A DNA stretch of 64,000 nucleotides from Ottelia alismoides (taxonomy: Eukaryota; Streptophyta; Magnoliopsida; Alismatales; Hydrocharitaceae). Shown here piece after piece: positions 1-10,319 of this stretch; the stretch's first letter is position 1, and the number at the start of each line of letters is the position of its first letter. Under the pieces are notes generated by a model. The model had not been told where the DNA came from and ran no database searches. It saw only the letters and a program-made list of their open reading frames with translations. The DNA lies in the NCBI GenBank assembly GCA_037367405.1, contig JAZKJV010010627.1:496001-560000 (forward strand). The letters are read 5' to 3'. Both the position numbers and the translations under genes were made by a program.

Positions 1-2
1 TG

Positions 3-656
3 GATATTACTCGATTCCTGTTGATTCAGAGTTGTGCTCCTATTTCTTTCTGGGGGGACGCTGTTCTTACTGCATGTTATCTGGTCAATCGAATGCCATC
101 CTCAGTTCTTGGTGAGAAGATACCTATCTCTCTTATTTTTCCAGACAAGGAGTTATTCTCACTGACTCCACGTGTCTTTGGTACTGTGGCTTTCGTTCAT
201 CGTCTATCTCCCGGACTTGACGAACTCTCTCCTAGAGCAGTCAAGTGCGTCTTTGTTGGTTATTACAGGACTCAGAAGGGCTACCAGTGTTATGATCCTA
301 CGACTAAGAGGTACTTCGTGAGTGCTGATGTCACTTTCTTTGAGTCTGTCATGTATTTCTCACCTGCAGGTGACAGACTGGTACCATCCACTGCCATTGA
401 TGATGTCTATGTTCCTCCACCACCTACATGGAGTTCACCTGAGTCTTCCCCTGTGCCTGTCCCCACGCCAGCACTCCCACCACCACCTCCTCCTCCACCC
501 ATTCCACGGCCTATCGTGTCACCACTACCTAAATTCTATACGCGTCGGTCAGGTCCTGCTCAGACTACACATCAGCCGCTCATCACGCCTCAGGTATGTT
601 CAGATGGCACTACTACTGACGGGTCAGGTTTGGTACAAAGGATCTTGGAACCCTAA
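3..656 (+). pseudogene. A: integrase C-terminal region (pol fragment)
   Basis: An open frame encodes the C-terminal part of a copia integrase. The run FWGDAVLTACYLVNRMPSSV is followed by the conserved GYYRTQKGYQCYDP segment and a proline-rich spacer ending near TPQVCSDG, the usual tail of this family. The catalytic core (DDE) would lie upstream of the window. The frame is intact until a stop at 654-656, but the junction near 630-650 joins the spacer straight to the end of reverse transcriptase, so the polyprotein is internally deleted. Integrase would insert the cDNA in the nucleus; this fragment cannot do so. Confidence 0.85.
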
Positions 657-1506
657 GATATTTTCAGGGGTTGGAATTTGCAAGGAATGCACAGGGCTTG
701 GTGGTGACCCAACAGAAGTACATTACAGACTTCCTGATTGAGACTGGCATGGATGGATGCAAACCATCAAGTATTCCCATGGACCCTAGCATGAAGTTGT
801 ATGATGGTGATACTGATGAAGTAGATAAGAGGAGATATAGAGAAATGGTGGGAAAACTCCTCTACATTACCATAACTCGCCCAGACATTGCATTTGCAGT
901 TAGCAGGGTGAGTCAGTTTATGGAGCAGCCAAGACATGTTCACATGGATGCTATACACATGATACTGAGGTATCTGAAGTCTTCTCCAGGGTCAGGGCTG
1001 CTATTCAGAAAGGGCACAGACTTATCCATCTCAGCGTGTGCAGACGCAGATTATGCAGGATGCCCTAAGGATCGAAAATCAACCTCAGGGTTCGCAGTGT
1101 TTGTTGGAGGCTCTCTGGTTTCTTGGAAAAGCAAGAAACAAACTGTTGTGGCAAGGTCCAGTGCCGAATCCGAATATAGGGCCATGGCTCAAGCCAGCAC
1201 GGAAATGATGTGGGTTCGGTCCGTCTAGAAGATCTACATGTAGCTATGCCCCTACCTATGAAGCTTCAGTATGACAATCAGGCAACATTATTCATTGCCA
1301 ACAATCCAGCTTTCCATGAAAGGACCAAGCATATTGAAGTTGACTGCCATTACACTAGAGACTTGATCCAGAGAGGATTGATATCTATTGCACATGTGAG
1401 CTCAGGAGATCAGACTGCAGATGTATTCACCAAGCCACTGCTCAGAGGACCTTTTCAGAGATGTTCATCCAAGCTGAGCATGATAGACATCTATGCTCCA
1501 CCTTGA
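650..1506 (+). pseudogene. A: RT C-terminus and RNase H (pol fragment)
   Basis: This codes for the end of copia reverse transcriptase and for RNase H. Recognisable runs are VTQQKYITDFLIETGMDGC, KLLYITITRPDIAFAVSRVS, DADYAGCPKDRKSTSGFAVF and, in another frame, HERTKHIEVDCHYTRDLI, ending in SKLSMIDIYAPP and a stop at 1504-1506. A frameshift near 1225 separates MMWVRSV from the rest. The polymerase palm with the YVDD motif is missing because of the deletion at about 640, so A cannot make functional RT. Amino-acid similarity to the same regions of elements B, D, E and I is obvious by eye. Confidence 0.88.
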
Positions 1507-1513
1507 GGGGGAG
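1505..1513 (+). promoter_or_regulatory. A: polypurine tract
   Basis: GAGGGGGAG sits directly against the 3' LTR start TGTAGAG. This is the expected plus-strand priming site, and it fixes the LTR boundary at 1514. Confidence 0.85.
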
Positions 1514-1669
1514 TGTAGAGATAGTTCTTAGTATTATTATCTCTTTATATATCTTGTCATTTTTTCTTTATCTTTTATAGACTTCTTTGTAATTTACCCT
1601 TAAGGTCTCTCCCTATATAAGAGAGCCTAGGGTTTTTCTGAATGATTATCGAAGACTCTTTTCCCAACA
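1514..1669 (+). repeat. A: 3' LTR (about 156 bp)
   Basis: It starts TGTAGAGATA and ends CCCAACA, the TG...CA form of an LTR. It contains CTATATAAGAGAGCCTAGGG, a TATA-box-like core promoter shared with the LTRs of B, D, E, I, N and Q, so those elements belong to one related group. No partner LTR is in the window. Confidence 0.88.
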
Positions 1670-1674
1670 CCATT

Positions 1675-2590
1675 CAAGCAACTAAGAATTTCCTTGGACA
1701 ACCATTTGTTACTAAGGACCTTGGCACGCTTCGTTACTTCCTTGGCTTGAAGTTTGCATGAAATCTGCAGGATATGGTTATGATACAAAGGACGTATGTT
1801 ACTGATCTTCTATCTGAGACATGCATGACATGATGCAGACCAGCTACGATTCCAATGGATCCTAATGCTAGGTTCTATGATGATGACTCTAAGGAGGTGG
1901 ACAAGAGATGATACATAGAGCTGGTAGGGAAATTATTATATGTTATGTTTACCAAGCCTGATATATCTTTCGCTGTGAGCAGAGTGAGCCAGTTCATGGA
2001 GCAACCCAGGCAGGCACACATGGATGCAATGTGCATGATCTTGAGATATCTAAAGTCATCTCCAGGTGCAGGTCTTCTTTTTAGAAGAGATATGTCTCTC
2101 ACATTTACTGGGTGTGCAGATGCAGATTATGCTGGGTGTCCTAAGGACAGGAAGTCCACTTCAGGCTTCATTGTATTTGTTGGTAGCTCATTGATTTCAT
2201 AGAAGAGTAAGAAACAAACTAGTGTTACTCGGTCTAGCGCTGAATCAGAATATAGGGCCATGGCCTAAGGGAGTACAGAAATGATGTGGGTCAAGTGACA
2301 AGTCTGTCCTGTCTGATCTAACGATTGAGGTGCCTCTTCCTATGCATCTCAAATGTGATAATCAAGCAGCTTTGTTCATAGCTAATAATCCAGCATTTCG
2401 TGAGAGAACAAAGTACATTGAGGTAGACTGTCACTACACCTGTGATTTGATCCAAAAGGGGCTTATTTCAACATATTATGTTGCTTCAGGTGATCAGATT
2501 GCAGACATGTTTACCAAAGCTCTTGCAAGAGGTCCATTTCATCACTGTTGTTCCAAGCTGAGCATGATAGATATATATGCTCCAGCTTGA
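1675..2590 (+). pseudogene. B: RT C-terminus and RNase H, many stops
   Basis: Translation gives FLGQPFVTKDLGTLRYFLG, then KPDISFAVSRVSQFMEQPRQ, DADYAGCPKDRKSTSGF, and after a frameshift near 2300 LKCDNQAALFIANNPAFRER and SKLSMIDIYAPA. In-frame stops occur near 1759, 1831, 1908, 2201 and 2267. The frame is clearly dead and older than A by appearance. The polypurine tract after the stop is eroded (GAGTGAAAG in place of GAGGGGGAG). Confidence 0.88.
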
Positions 2591-2597
2591 GTGAAAG

Positions 2598-2686
2598 TGT
2601 TAAGATTCTTATGTTTCGCTGTCTTTATTTATATTGTTTATTTCTCTTGTCCTGTTTATGTAATTTACCATTTGAGCTTTTCTCCT
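2598..2686 (+). repeat. B: 3' LTR, first half
   Basis: It starts TGTTAAGATTC after the eroded polypurine tract and ends at CTCCT, where element C begins. It continues at 7603 with ATATAAGAGAGC, the same TATA-like core seen in the sister LTRs. Confidence 0.85.
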
Positions 2687-2891
2687 TGTGGATAAGAGAG
2701 ACAGAATGTGATATCTATTCCATAGGGCTAGGGTGTCTTATATAGAGAGAAAACCCTAGAGAGTATAAGAGGAAAAATACATAAATACCCTTGAGGTTTT
2801 ACGGAACCCGAAAGGTCAAGGGTTACGGAACCCGAAAGGTCAAGGGTTACGGAACTCGAAAGGTTACAAAAGTAATATAATAATTCTAACA
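2687..2891 (-). repeat. C: 3' LTR (205 bp)
   Basis: On the plus strand it runs TGTGGATAAGAG to ATTCTAACA and matches 7394-7597 closely. It contains a short tandem repeat, about 24 bp, with GGTTACGGAACCCGAAAGG as core, in about three copies. The same core is repeated in element H. Confidence 0.93.
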
Positions 2892-2911
2892 CTCCCCCTC
2901 AAGTTGGAGCA
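2892..2911 (-). promoter_or_regulatory. C: polypurine tract
   Basis: On the plus strand CTCCCCCTCAAGTTGGAGCA abuts the LTR; on the coding strand this reads as a purine run ending GAGGGGGAG. It primes plus-strand DNA synthesis. Confidence 0.85.
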
Positions 2912-4281
2912 TATCTGTCGATCATGCCCAACTTGGATACTAAGTACATTAGATGCTTCCTTGGAAGAGCCTTTGTGAGGATGTCTGCAAGTTGAAGTTC
3001 AGTGGAGATGTGTGGAGTGCTGATTCGTCCTTCTCGTACCGCATCACGAATAAAATGGCAATCAACTTCAATGTGTTTTGTCCCCTCATGGAAAACTGGA
3101 TTGGTGGCGATGTATGTGGTAGACTTGTTGTCGCAGTATAAGGGTACAAGAGTGGCGACTGACATGCCAAGTTCTGTTAGGAAAGAAACAAGCCATGTGA
3201 TCTCACATGTGGCCTGAGCCATTGCCCTGTATTCTGCTTCCGTATTAGATCTGGATACCACTGTCTGCTTCTTGCTTCGCCAAGTGACAAGGTTATTCCC
3301 AACAAACATGGCGTATCCTGTAGTGGATCGGCGGTCCTCAAGAGAGCTAGCATAGTCAGAATCTGTATAGGCGGAGATATTAGTGTGTCCATTCACCCCA
3401 TAGAAAAGTCCACATCCGGGAGATTCCTTCAAATTTCGAAGGATCAAAAGAACATCCTGCCAGTGACTGTAAAGAGGCTTCTCCATATATTGACTGGCTC
3501 TGCTCACAGCATATGATATGCCTGGCCTAGTAACATTGAGATAGAGTAATTTTCCCACTAAGCTTCTGTATCGTGTTGCATCCTCAAATGCTGGATCAGT
3601 AGATGCTGAATATTTTCTCACTTCTGCAGGGATGCCAGATGGCTTGTATCCAAGAAGTCCTGCCTCAGTCAGAATATCGAGGCAATACTTTCTCTGTGAA
3701 AGATGGAGCCCCTCTGTAGTGCGTATTACTTCGATGCCAAGAAAATAACGAAGTTGGCCGAGATCTTTCGTGACAAAGATTGTCTGGAGGAAGGCCTTGG
3801 TCTCTTGAATACCATCTACATCATCTCCTGTGATAACCATATCATCAACATAGACAACAAGGATGATCGTGCCAGTAGACCGTCGTCTAACAAAGACATA
3901 GTAGTCAGATGTTGTCCTCTGAAAATCAAGTGTGTTGATCTCCGTAGTGAGCTTGTCAAACCATGCCCTTGGGCTCTGCTTCAGGCCATAAATGGCCTTG
4001 CGTAGTCGACATACATGCTCCCCCTCGACTACATACCCCGACGGTTGCATCATGTAGACCTCCTCCTCAAGATCACCATAAAGAAAGGCGTTCTTCACAT
4101 CAAGTTGATAAATGGGCCAAGCCTTGTTGGCAGCAACAGAGAGAATGGTACGTATCGACTCCATTCTGACAACAGACGAGAAGGTCTCAAAATAATCAAC
4201 TCCAAAGGTTTGTATGAAACCTTTGGCAACAAGTCTGGCTTTCAACCTGTCAATAGAACCATCAGGCGACTGTTTGGTCAT
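2899..4281 (-). pseudogene. C: reverse transcriptase-RNase H (460 aa open frame)
   Basis: A 460-residue frame without interruption covers most of copia RT and all of RNase H. Visible motifs are KARLVAKGFIQTFGVDYFET at the start, QLDVKNAFLYGDLEEEVYM, the catalytic YVDDM near residue 144, LVGKLLYLNVTRPGISYAVS, the RNase H run SAYTDSDYASSLEDRRSTTG, HIEVDCHFIRD and the C-terminus SKLGMIDRYAPT. The N-terminal part of RT continues upstream (4288-4524, AMDEEMDALTSRGTWDLVSC) but is cut by a TAG at about 4286-4288 where this family has Trp. The ATG at 4281 is therefore an internal Met, not a natural start. It would copy the RNA into cDNA and degrade the template. Confidence 0.88.
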
Positions 4282-4520
4282 GAAAACCTATCGACAAGCC
4301 ACAGGGCGAACTTCCGGGGGGCACGACACAAGATCCCACGTACCCCGGGAGGTAAGTGCATCCATCTCCTCATCCATGGCCTGTCGCCAACCTTGATTTT
4401 GCATTGCACTGAAATGATCTTTTGAAATGGTAATATCATTAAGAGCATCTGCAAATCTCTTGTCACAGCTAGATAAACCATATGTAGAAGTAAAATGTGA
4501 CATGGGGTGATACGTACATT

Positions 4521-5837
4521 TCATTTTTTGCTTGCTAGAGCTATAGGAAGCTCCCCAGGCACATCCGGAACAACAGTGGTGGGAGCACTCGAAGTGGTCA
4601 TGTCATCCTGCATAAAAGGGACAGGCAAAGGTACAGCCACTGGTGTAGAAGGTATAGAGGTACGCTGGCGAGTATAGGCGATTAGTGGAGGAGGGAGGTC
4701 CAGAGGAATGTCACATACCGTCTGTGTGAAATAACTTGTTTGCTCAAAGAAGGTGACATCAACAGATACATAGTATCGACGTCCAACAGGATCATAGCAG
4801 CGATATCCTTTCTGGGTACGTGAGTACCCAAGAAAGACGCCTTTGATGGCACGAGAGGATAATTTGTCAGCTGCATGAAAGTTATGGACAAAGGTAATAG
4901 AACTAAAAATTCGCAGAGATATAGGAAAAGGAGACTCGGTAGGATAAAGTAAGGAAAATGGAGTTGCCCCTTTGAGAATTGATGAAGGAACACGGTTGAT
5001 GAGATACACTGCAGTAAGGATAGCAGCTCCCCAGTATTGTTTAGGAACACTCATTTGACTAAGAAGAGATCTGGCAACATTTAGCAAGTGTCGGAGTTTC
5101 CTCTCAGCTATACCATTCTGTTGTGAGGTATATGGACATGGTGTTTGGTGAACAGTTTCCTGGGATGCAAAGAAAGAGGTCAAGTCATGTTGAGTTAACT
5201 CAAGAGCATTGTTGTTGGTACGAATGATCTTAACAATGCTAGAAAAGTAAGTTTTAACATATTGAAAGAAATTTCTGACAATTTGATTAATCTCCGAACG
5301 CTCCTTTATTAGATTGACCCAAGAAGATCGACTATAATCATCAACAAAAACTATAAAGTAGCGATGGCCACTTAATGTGCGGATCGGACAAGGTCCCCAA
5401 ACATCACAGTGAACAAGATGAAAAGCAGCAGTACTACGAGACTCAGTACGAACAGGAAACGAAGTTCGATGGTGTTTCCCGAACTCACATGCCTCGCATT
5501 GAAAGGGCTTCAGAGCAGAGAGTTCAGGAAACATCATGGAGATGGCCTTGGCAGAGGGATGTCCAAGGCACATATGCCATAGGAGTGGATCTTCGGAGAT
5601 AGATGCAACACCAACAAAATTGGAGTCTGAGGGTATGTCAAGGTAATATAGGCCGTTCTTCTCATGACCCCCACCGAAAATCTGCGTCGTCCGAATGTCC
5701 TGAAAATAACAACAATACTCATCAAATATCACACGACAATGAAGCTCAACACAAAGCTTGTGAACTGACAACAAGCTAAGAGGAAAATCAGGAGCGCAGT
5801 GAACCCCCGAAAGTCGGAGCTTGGAAGAGAATTCCAT
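4521..5837 (-). pseudogene. C: integrase region (438 aa open frame)
   Basis: The frame carries the GAG-pre-integrase zinc finger (WHMCLGHPS with later CEACEFGKHH), the integrase core with the first acidic residue in HCDVWGPCP, and the last one in QQNGIAERK. The second catalytic position reads IIRTNNNALEL, where copia integrases usually have RTDN, so the catalytic Asp appears replaced by Asn. The C-terminal GYSRTQKGYRCYDPVGRRYY block follows, then a proline-rich tail ending at a stop at 4521. A frameshift near 5830 separates it from the protease. The changed residue would abolish strand transfer if the copy were expressed. Confidence 0.87.
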
Positions 5838-6355
5838 AGTTCCGACAGTAGTAATCTGTGATTGAGTCCATTAGCGACTCGAACTGAGTTCACAGAGGTA
5901 GATGGCATGGAAGAGGTGAGCAAACTACCTTCTCCAGTGAGATGAGTAGAGGCGCCGGAATCAATAATCCAAGCTGGAGTAGGAGCGATAGCAGAGTTGG
6001 CTATTGTATCTGAAGGACTGGCCAGAGCAGCAGTTGTAGTGTTAATAGTGGTGGTAGGTCCTGGAGTCTGAAGGATCTGCATTAGGCGGGAGTAATCTGC
6101 ATCATTAAGATGAACAGTCTTGCCACTGGAGGTAGGCGATGCTTCTTCCACATCATAGGCATCCTCATAAGCATTATTGGCGTGATAAGAAGGTACGCCA
6201 AACTTCTGCCAGCAGCGTTCAGTCGGGTGGTTCCACCTACCACAGTAAGTGCATGGGGCAATAGAGTCTCGCCCACGACCACGACCAAAGTCACGGCCTC
6301 GTCCAGATTCCCGTCCACGACCACGACTTGGATCGCGACCGCGTCCTCCTCGCAA
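5729..6355 (-). pseudogene. C: nucleocapsid zinc knuckle and protease
   Basis: An Arg-Gly rich run is followed by the CCHC zinc knuckle CTYCGRWNHPTERC, the RNA-binding part of gag. About 95 residues later comes the aspartic protease active site WIIDSGASTHLTGE with a normal DSGA. The frame then drifts into unrelated sequence near 5830, marking a frameshift between protease and integrase. This is the only protease active site in the window that still has the family's Asp-Ser-Gly. Confidence 0.87.
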
Positions 6356-6370
6356 GCCGTATCTGCCTTC

Positions 6371-7056
6371 CTACCCAGATGAGACGATGTGTGCAAAGTT
6401 CTCCGTTAAAGGTAAGACAGGAGGTCGGGCAATGGATGTCTCGAGCTCCTCAAGTCGGCCAAAGATGGCCTTCATTGTTGGCAGTGTATCTGATATAAGA
6501 AATTGCTCCTTCGCTGCATGGTACCTAGAATGCAGGCCATCAAGGAAGCGGTATACCTGCCAGTCAGAACGCTCTTGTATCTGTTTGGTGCAACATGAGG
6601 GCTGGAATATTGCAAGCTCCTCATACAGACTGGATAGATGCCTGTAGTACTCGATGATGGTGGAATCACCCTGAGATGCCGACCAGATTCGCCTGTAAAT
6701 ATCTGCAAGGCGTGACTTCGTCTTCTTCTGGGAGTATGTTTGCTCGAGATCCTCCCACATTTCCTTGGCCGTATTTTTGTAAAGAAGATTTGAGGCAGTA
6801 TGAGCCTCAACACTGTTGGTCATCCAGTTGATAACCAAATAGTTGTCAGTCTGCCAGTTGTTGTACTCTTTGTCCTTTTCATCTAAAGGATCTTTAGTCA
6901 AAATGTAGAGTTTTCTCTGACCATCAATGAACACCATAAAGATCGAGACAAGAGCACGTAATTTTCTGTGCCCTTGAGTTTGATAGTAGTGCCTTGTGCC
7001 ATAATATTCGTGGCCAAGGGCTTTGTCTTGGTAGAAGAAGGCGCCATGTTGGTCTT
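6371..7056 (-). pseudogene. C: gag N-terminal region, frameshifted
   Basis: Two frames together give a copia gag: MAPSSTKTKPLATNIMAQGT followed by KLKGTENYVLLSRS, then VFIDGQRKLYILTKDP and KEMWEDLEQTYSQKKTKSRL, YYRHLSSLYEEL and FLDGLHSRYHAAKEQFL, which resemble the UBN2-type gag domain. A frameshift lies near 6940 and a stop at 6371-6373 just before the Arg-Gly run. The MAPSS methionine at about 7047 is the likely natural start. Confidence 0.82.
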
Positions 7057-7083
7057 AAAATAGAAAGACGATCCTGTGATCAA

Positions 7084-7381
7084 CTAAGGATGCATATAAG
7101 AGCTAAAAAATACCCTAAAACTCACGGTTACCCTTGAAGAAGGGCTGAAAACCCCCAATGGACAGCATATCTGGACTCTTTGGAGGGTTGCTGTGGGGCT
7201 AACGACCTTCGTAAGAGGTCCTGAAAGCGCAGGGTAGCGCTAGCGGGAGGGCTGCTGCACTGGAGGCGATTGGAGGGCCTTGCGCGGGGCCCTAATTCAG
7301 GGAAGATGGCCCGCGCATGCTTTTACGAGGCTTGAAGGTGGCGGTGGGGATTTTAGGTTAGAACCCCGGTCTAGGACCGTT
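7084..7381 (-). other. C: untranslated leader
   Basis: This is the stretch between the gag start and the primer-binding site. It has no open frame or motif that I recognise. Confidence 0.7.
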
Positions 7382-7393
7382 GCTCTGATACCG
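7382..7393 (-). promoter_or_regulatory. C: primer-binding site
   Basis: On the coding strand this reads CGGTATCAGAGC, one base from TGGTATCAGAGC, the sequence complementary to the 3' end of initiator tRNA-Met that most plant copia elements use. It abuts the 5' LTR. Confidence 0.85.
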
Positions 7394-7597
7394 TGTGGAG
7401 AAGAGAGACATATTGTGATATCTATTCCATAGGGTTAGGGTCTCTTATATAGAGAGAAAACCCTAGAGAGTACAAGAGGAAAAATACATAAATACCCCTG
7501 AGGGGTTAGGAACCCGAAGGGTCAAGGGTTACGGAACCCGAAAGGTCAAGGGTTACGGAACCCGAAAGGTTACAAAAGTAATATAATAATTCTAACA
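7394..7597 (-). repeat. C: 5' LTR (204 bp)
   Basis: On the plus strand it starts TGTGGAGAAGAG and ends TTCTAACA. It is followed by CTCCT, the second copy of the target duplication. It contains TCTTATATAGAGAG and the tandem GGTTACGGAACCCGAAAGG cores. Confidence 0.93.
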
Positions 7598-7602
7598 CTC
7601 CT

Positions 7603-7656
7603 ATATAAGAGAGCTATAGGGTTAGATGGAATATAAGTTAATCTTTTACTTCTACA
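7603..7656 (+). repeat. B: 3' LTR, second half
   Basis: It resumes at ATATAAGAGAGCTATAGGG and ends TTCTACA. It completes the LTR interrupted by C; total length of the two pieces is about 143 bp. Confidence 0.83.
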
Positions 7657-7976
7657 GCATCCATATGTACTTGTCGGGGCTGCTCCATAAACTGGCTCAC
7701 CCGACTCACTGCAAATGAGATGTCAGGTCTAGTAATAGTAACATATAGGAGCTTTCCCACCATCTCTCTATATCTCCTCTGGTCAACCTCTTCTGTATCA
7801 TAATATAGTTTCATGCTAGGATCCATAGGAGTAGTGGATGGTCGACAACCAATCATGCCTTGTCTCAGCAAGCATATCTGTAACATACTTCCTTTGGGTC
7901 ATCACAAGACCTTGCGTATTCCTAGCAAATTCTAACCCTAGAAAATACCTTAGGGTGCCCAAATCCTTCGTAACAA
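7657..7976 (-). pseudogene. D: RT C-terminal fragment, cut by B
   Basis: The coding strand gives MIGCRPSTTPMDPSMKLYYD, EVDQRRYREMVGKLLYVTIT and RPDISFAVSRVSQFMEQPRQ, ending VHMDA where B begins. The stretch 7887-7976 continues the same homology (LGFARNTQGL-type) in other frames. It corresponds to the linker between RT palm and RNase H. Confidence 0.85.
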
Positions 7977-7977
7977 A

Positions 7978-8630
7978 CTAATGACCCAGAAATTCATTTG
8001 CCATTTTTATCCTCGGTACATCATCTCCTGTAACGAGAATATCATCCACATAAACCATGATAACAACATTACCTCTAGATGTCTTCTGCACAAACAGTGA
8101 GTGGTCTGCATTTGATCTCTTGAACCCCTGCTTTTCCACCAACTCCGAGAGGTTCTGAAACCAAGCCTTTGAACTTTTCTTAAGGCCATATATTGCCTTA
8201 TGGAGTCTACAAACCTGCTGACACTCCCCCTCAGCAGCAAACCTCGGAGGCTGCTGCATGTAGACTTCCTCCTGTAGATCTCCATACAAAAATGCATTTT
8301 TAACATCTAACTGAAATAAGGGCCAATCACGTACCACAACAACTGAAAGAAGGATCCATAAAGTGGAGTGGCGCGCAATGGGAGAGAATGTGTCTATATA
8401 GTCCACACCGTAGGTCTGAGTAAATCCACAAGCTACTAATCTTACCTTATAATGATCAAGGCTCCCATCCGCATGGTGTTTAACAGTAAACACCTACTTA
8501 CAACTGCCGACAGAGGCTTTAGGAGGAGCATGCACCAAACTCCAGGTACCACGTGATTGCAGGGCAACCATCTCTTCCTCCATAGCTAGTTGCTAGTGAC
8601 TATCATTCAGGGCCTCCTGGTAATTCCGTG
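7978..8630 (-). pseudogene. D: reverse transcriptase catalytic part
   Basis: A 171-residue frame includes VRLVACGFTQTYGVDYIDTF, QLDVKNAFLYGDLQEEVYMQ and VCRLHKAIYGLKKSSKAWFQ, with the catalytic MVYVDDILVTGDD intact. It ends at a stop in place of the residues after FLGH. Upstream, at 8490-8630, the N-terminal EEEMVALQSRGTWSLV-type block is readable but contains stops (for example where the family has KW). Confidence 0.87.
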
Positions 8631-8639
8631 AACTAGCCA

Positions 8640-9359
8640 CAACTGATAGAGCAACTGTAAATCTCTGAAAGTCCCCTGTCAGACGATGAAAGGACACCTG
8701 AGATGCAAGGGGATAAGAGGGCACAAGTACGCTTTTGCTTCCGTAAAGCGATGGATACATCCAAGTCATCGGTAGCATCGACCAAGTGTGGGGCTAGTCT
8801 CCTGCAAAGATCCCTGCATATATATATCTCCAGACCTATCATTAGAAATCGTGTTATCAGAACAAACCTGAGGCGTGCTGGATGACGAGCGATTACTATG
8901 AGCAGAGACATGTCTACGGGTATAGAATTTTGGTAATGATAGAACAATATGGGACTGGGTAGGAAGTGGCGGTGTTGGTATAACAGGCACAAACGGAGGA
9001 GAAGACCAAGACGTGGGAGGAGGTGGCATGTAAACCTCATCATTAGAGTCTGATGGAGCCAACCTGTCTCCTGTAGGGGAGAAAAACATCACAGACTCAA
9101 AAAATGTGACATCAGCACAGATATAATATTTTCTGCGCAGAGGATCATAACACCGATATCCCTTCTGGGTCCTGGAGTACCCAACAAACACACATTTGAC
9201 AACCCTAGGAGAGAGCTTGTCAAGACCTGGAGCCAACTGATGTACGAATGGAACATAACCAAAGACAAGAGGAGTAAGTGAGAATAACTCCTTATCAGAA
9301 AAAACAATGGAGAAAGGAGTTTTCTCACCCAAAACAAATGAAGGCATGCGATTTACCAT
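8640..9359 (-). pseudogene. D: integrase C-terminal region
   Basis: The coding strand gives MVNRMPSFVLGEKTPFSIVF, CVFVGYSRTQKGYRCYDPLR and YYICADVTFFESVMFFSP, then a proline-rich spacer with TPQVCSDN. A frameshift lies near 8790, after which LDVSIALRKQKRTC is readable in another frame. It aligns by eye with positions 50-620 of element A. Confidence 0.86.
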
Positions 9360-9950
9360 GTAACACGTCGTAAGGACAACATCACCCTAAAATAAATGTG
9401 GGGCACGACTCTGAATGAGAAGTATCCGAGTGATATCAAGTAAATGGTGATGCTTTCGCTCTACAACACCGTTTTACTGAGAAGTGTAAGGACATTTTGT
9501 TTGATGAATAATGCCACGTGATGAAAAGAAATGGGATAGAGTATGTGTACATAATTCCAAAGCATTATCTATCCTCACAAATTTCACAAAAGAGAAAATA
9601 TTTTGCACTTCATTGACAAAGATTTTGATCATATTCTCTGCTTCAGATTTATTTTTCAATAAGATAATCATCAAATGCAACAAGATAAAACATGTCCCTG
9701 ATGATCAAGAACATGACTCGGACCCAAATGTCAACATGAAATAATTCAAAAGGAGAGCTACTGCTCTGACTCTGATGACTAGGGAAAGTCGATCGATGAT
9801 GCTTCCCCAACTGACAAGCTTCACACTGGAAGAAGACCTTGGTGAGATCTGCGGCAAGATGTGACACATCTTCTGGAGTGGGAGATGACAAAAACGTAGA
9901 TGCCAAGTGAAGGGAGAGACTGATCCAGTTGAAATAGAGGACATGTCTGC
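9360..9950 (-). pseudogene. D: integrase zinc finger and core
   Basis: Readable parts are KVFFQCEACQLGKHHRSTFP, the first acid in ELFHVDIW, a second in FVRIDNALELCTHTLSHFFS, and CPYTSQ followed by a stop where the family continues QNGVAERK. At least two frameshifts occur, so the core is not translatable as one protein. Confidence 0.84.
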
Positions 9951-10319
9951 ATAGAGAATTCGGACCAGTTGATAAAGACCACCCTGCTTAAGACCACTCC
10001 CATTCACCTTGCCCATAAGAATGTCTTGAAAAACATGAGACGATGGGTCAAAGATAGCTCGACAATGCAAATCCTTCGTAATATGACTGATAGATAACAA
10101 ATTCATAGAAAAATCAGGGTCATGTAACACGTTCTGCAGACGCATTGAAGGTGTCAAAGTAATCTCCCACTGTCCTGTGATTGGGGAATGAGCCCCATCA
10201 GCTATCATCACCGTTCTTCTCGAGGGAACCATTCTGTGTGCTGTAAGCTGACCTTTGTCTCCGCATAAATGGTGCGTTGCCCCATAGTCCATAATCCACT
10301 CTGTAATCTCAGATCCATA
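9951..10319 (-). pseudogene. D: protease and GAG-pre-integrase region
   Basis: It contains MDYGATHHLCGDKGQL, where copia proteases have DSGATHHLCG; the active-site Ser is Tyr. LTPSMRLQNVLHDPDFSMNL and SISHITKDLHCRAIFDPSS follow. It shares the frame of gag, separated only by a stop at 10320-10322. Confidence 0.84.

Larger units (their letters stand above)
1..1669 (+). mobile_element. Element A: Ty1-copia retrotransposon, 3' part
   Basis: This is the 3' part of a copia element: end of integrase, end of reverse transcriptase, RNase H, polypurine tract and one 3' LTR. The 5' part lies upstream of the window. The LTR end at 1669 is followed directly by the middle of another copia reverse transcriptase (element B), so A most likely inserted into B. 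The coding order integrase then RT then RNase H is diagnostic of Ty1-copia. The roughly 156-bp LTR is short, as in lineages such as Ale; the lineage is inference. Confidence 0.9.
2687..7597 (-). mobile_element. Element C: complete copia retrotransposon
   Basis: C is complete with two LTRs (2687-2891 and 7394-7597), a primer-binding site, gag, protease, integrase, RT, RNase H and a polypurine tract, all on the minus strand. The 5-bp target duplication CTCCT lies at 2682-2686 and 7598-7602. The insertion site is inside the LTR of B. Its protein (YVDDMVITGDD, WIIDSGASTHLTG) differs from that of A, B, D, E and I, so it is another copia lineage. Several defects make it nonfunctional: frameshifts in gag, one after the protease, an in-frame stop before RT and a changed integrase residue. 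Confidence 0.95.
1670..7656 (+). mobile_element. Element B: degenerate copia 3' part, split by C
   Basis: B keeps RT C-terminus, RNase H and a 3' LTR on the plus strand. Its left edge is cut by the inserted element A. Its LTR is split by element C (2687-7597). The halves of the LTR, 2598-2686 and 7603-7656, rejoin into one ordinary short LTR if one copy of CTCCT is removed. After 7656 the sequence switches to minus-strand copia D, so B itself sits in D. Confidence 0.85.

Noticed and set aside
4680..5050. Second frame of 122 codons inside the C integrase
   Set aside because: Shadow frame; the integrase motifs are in the other minus-strand frame.
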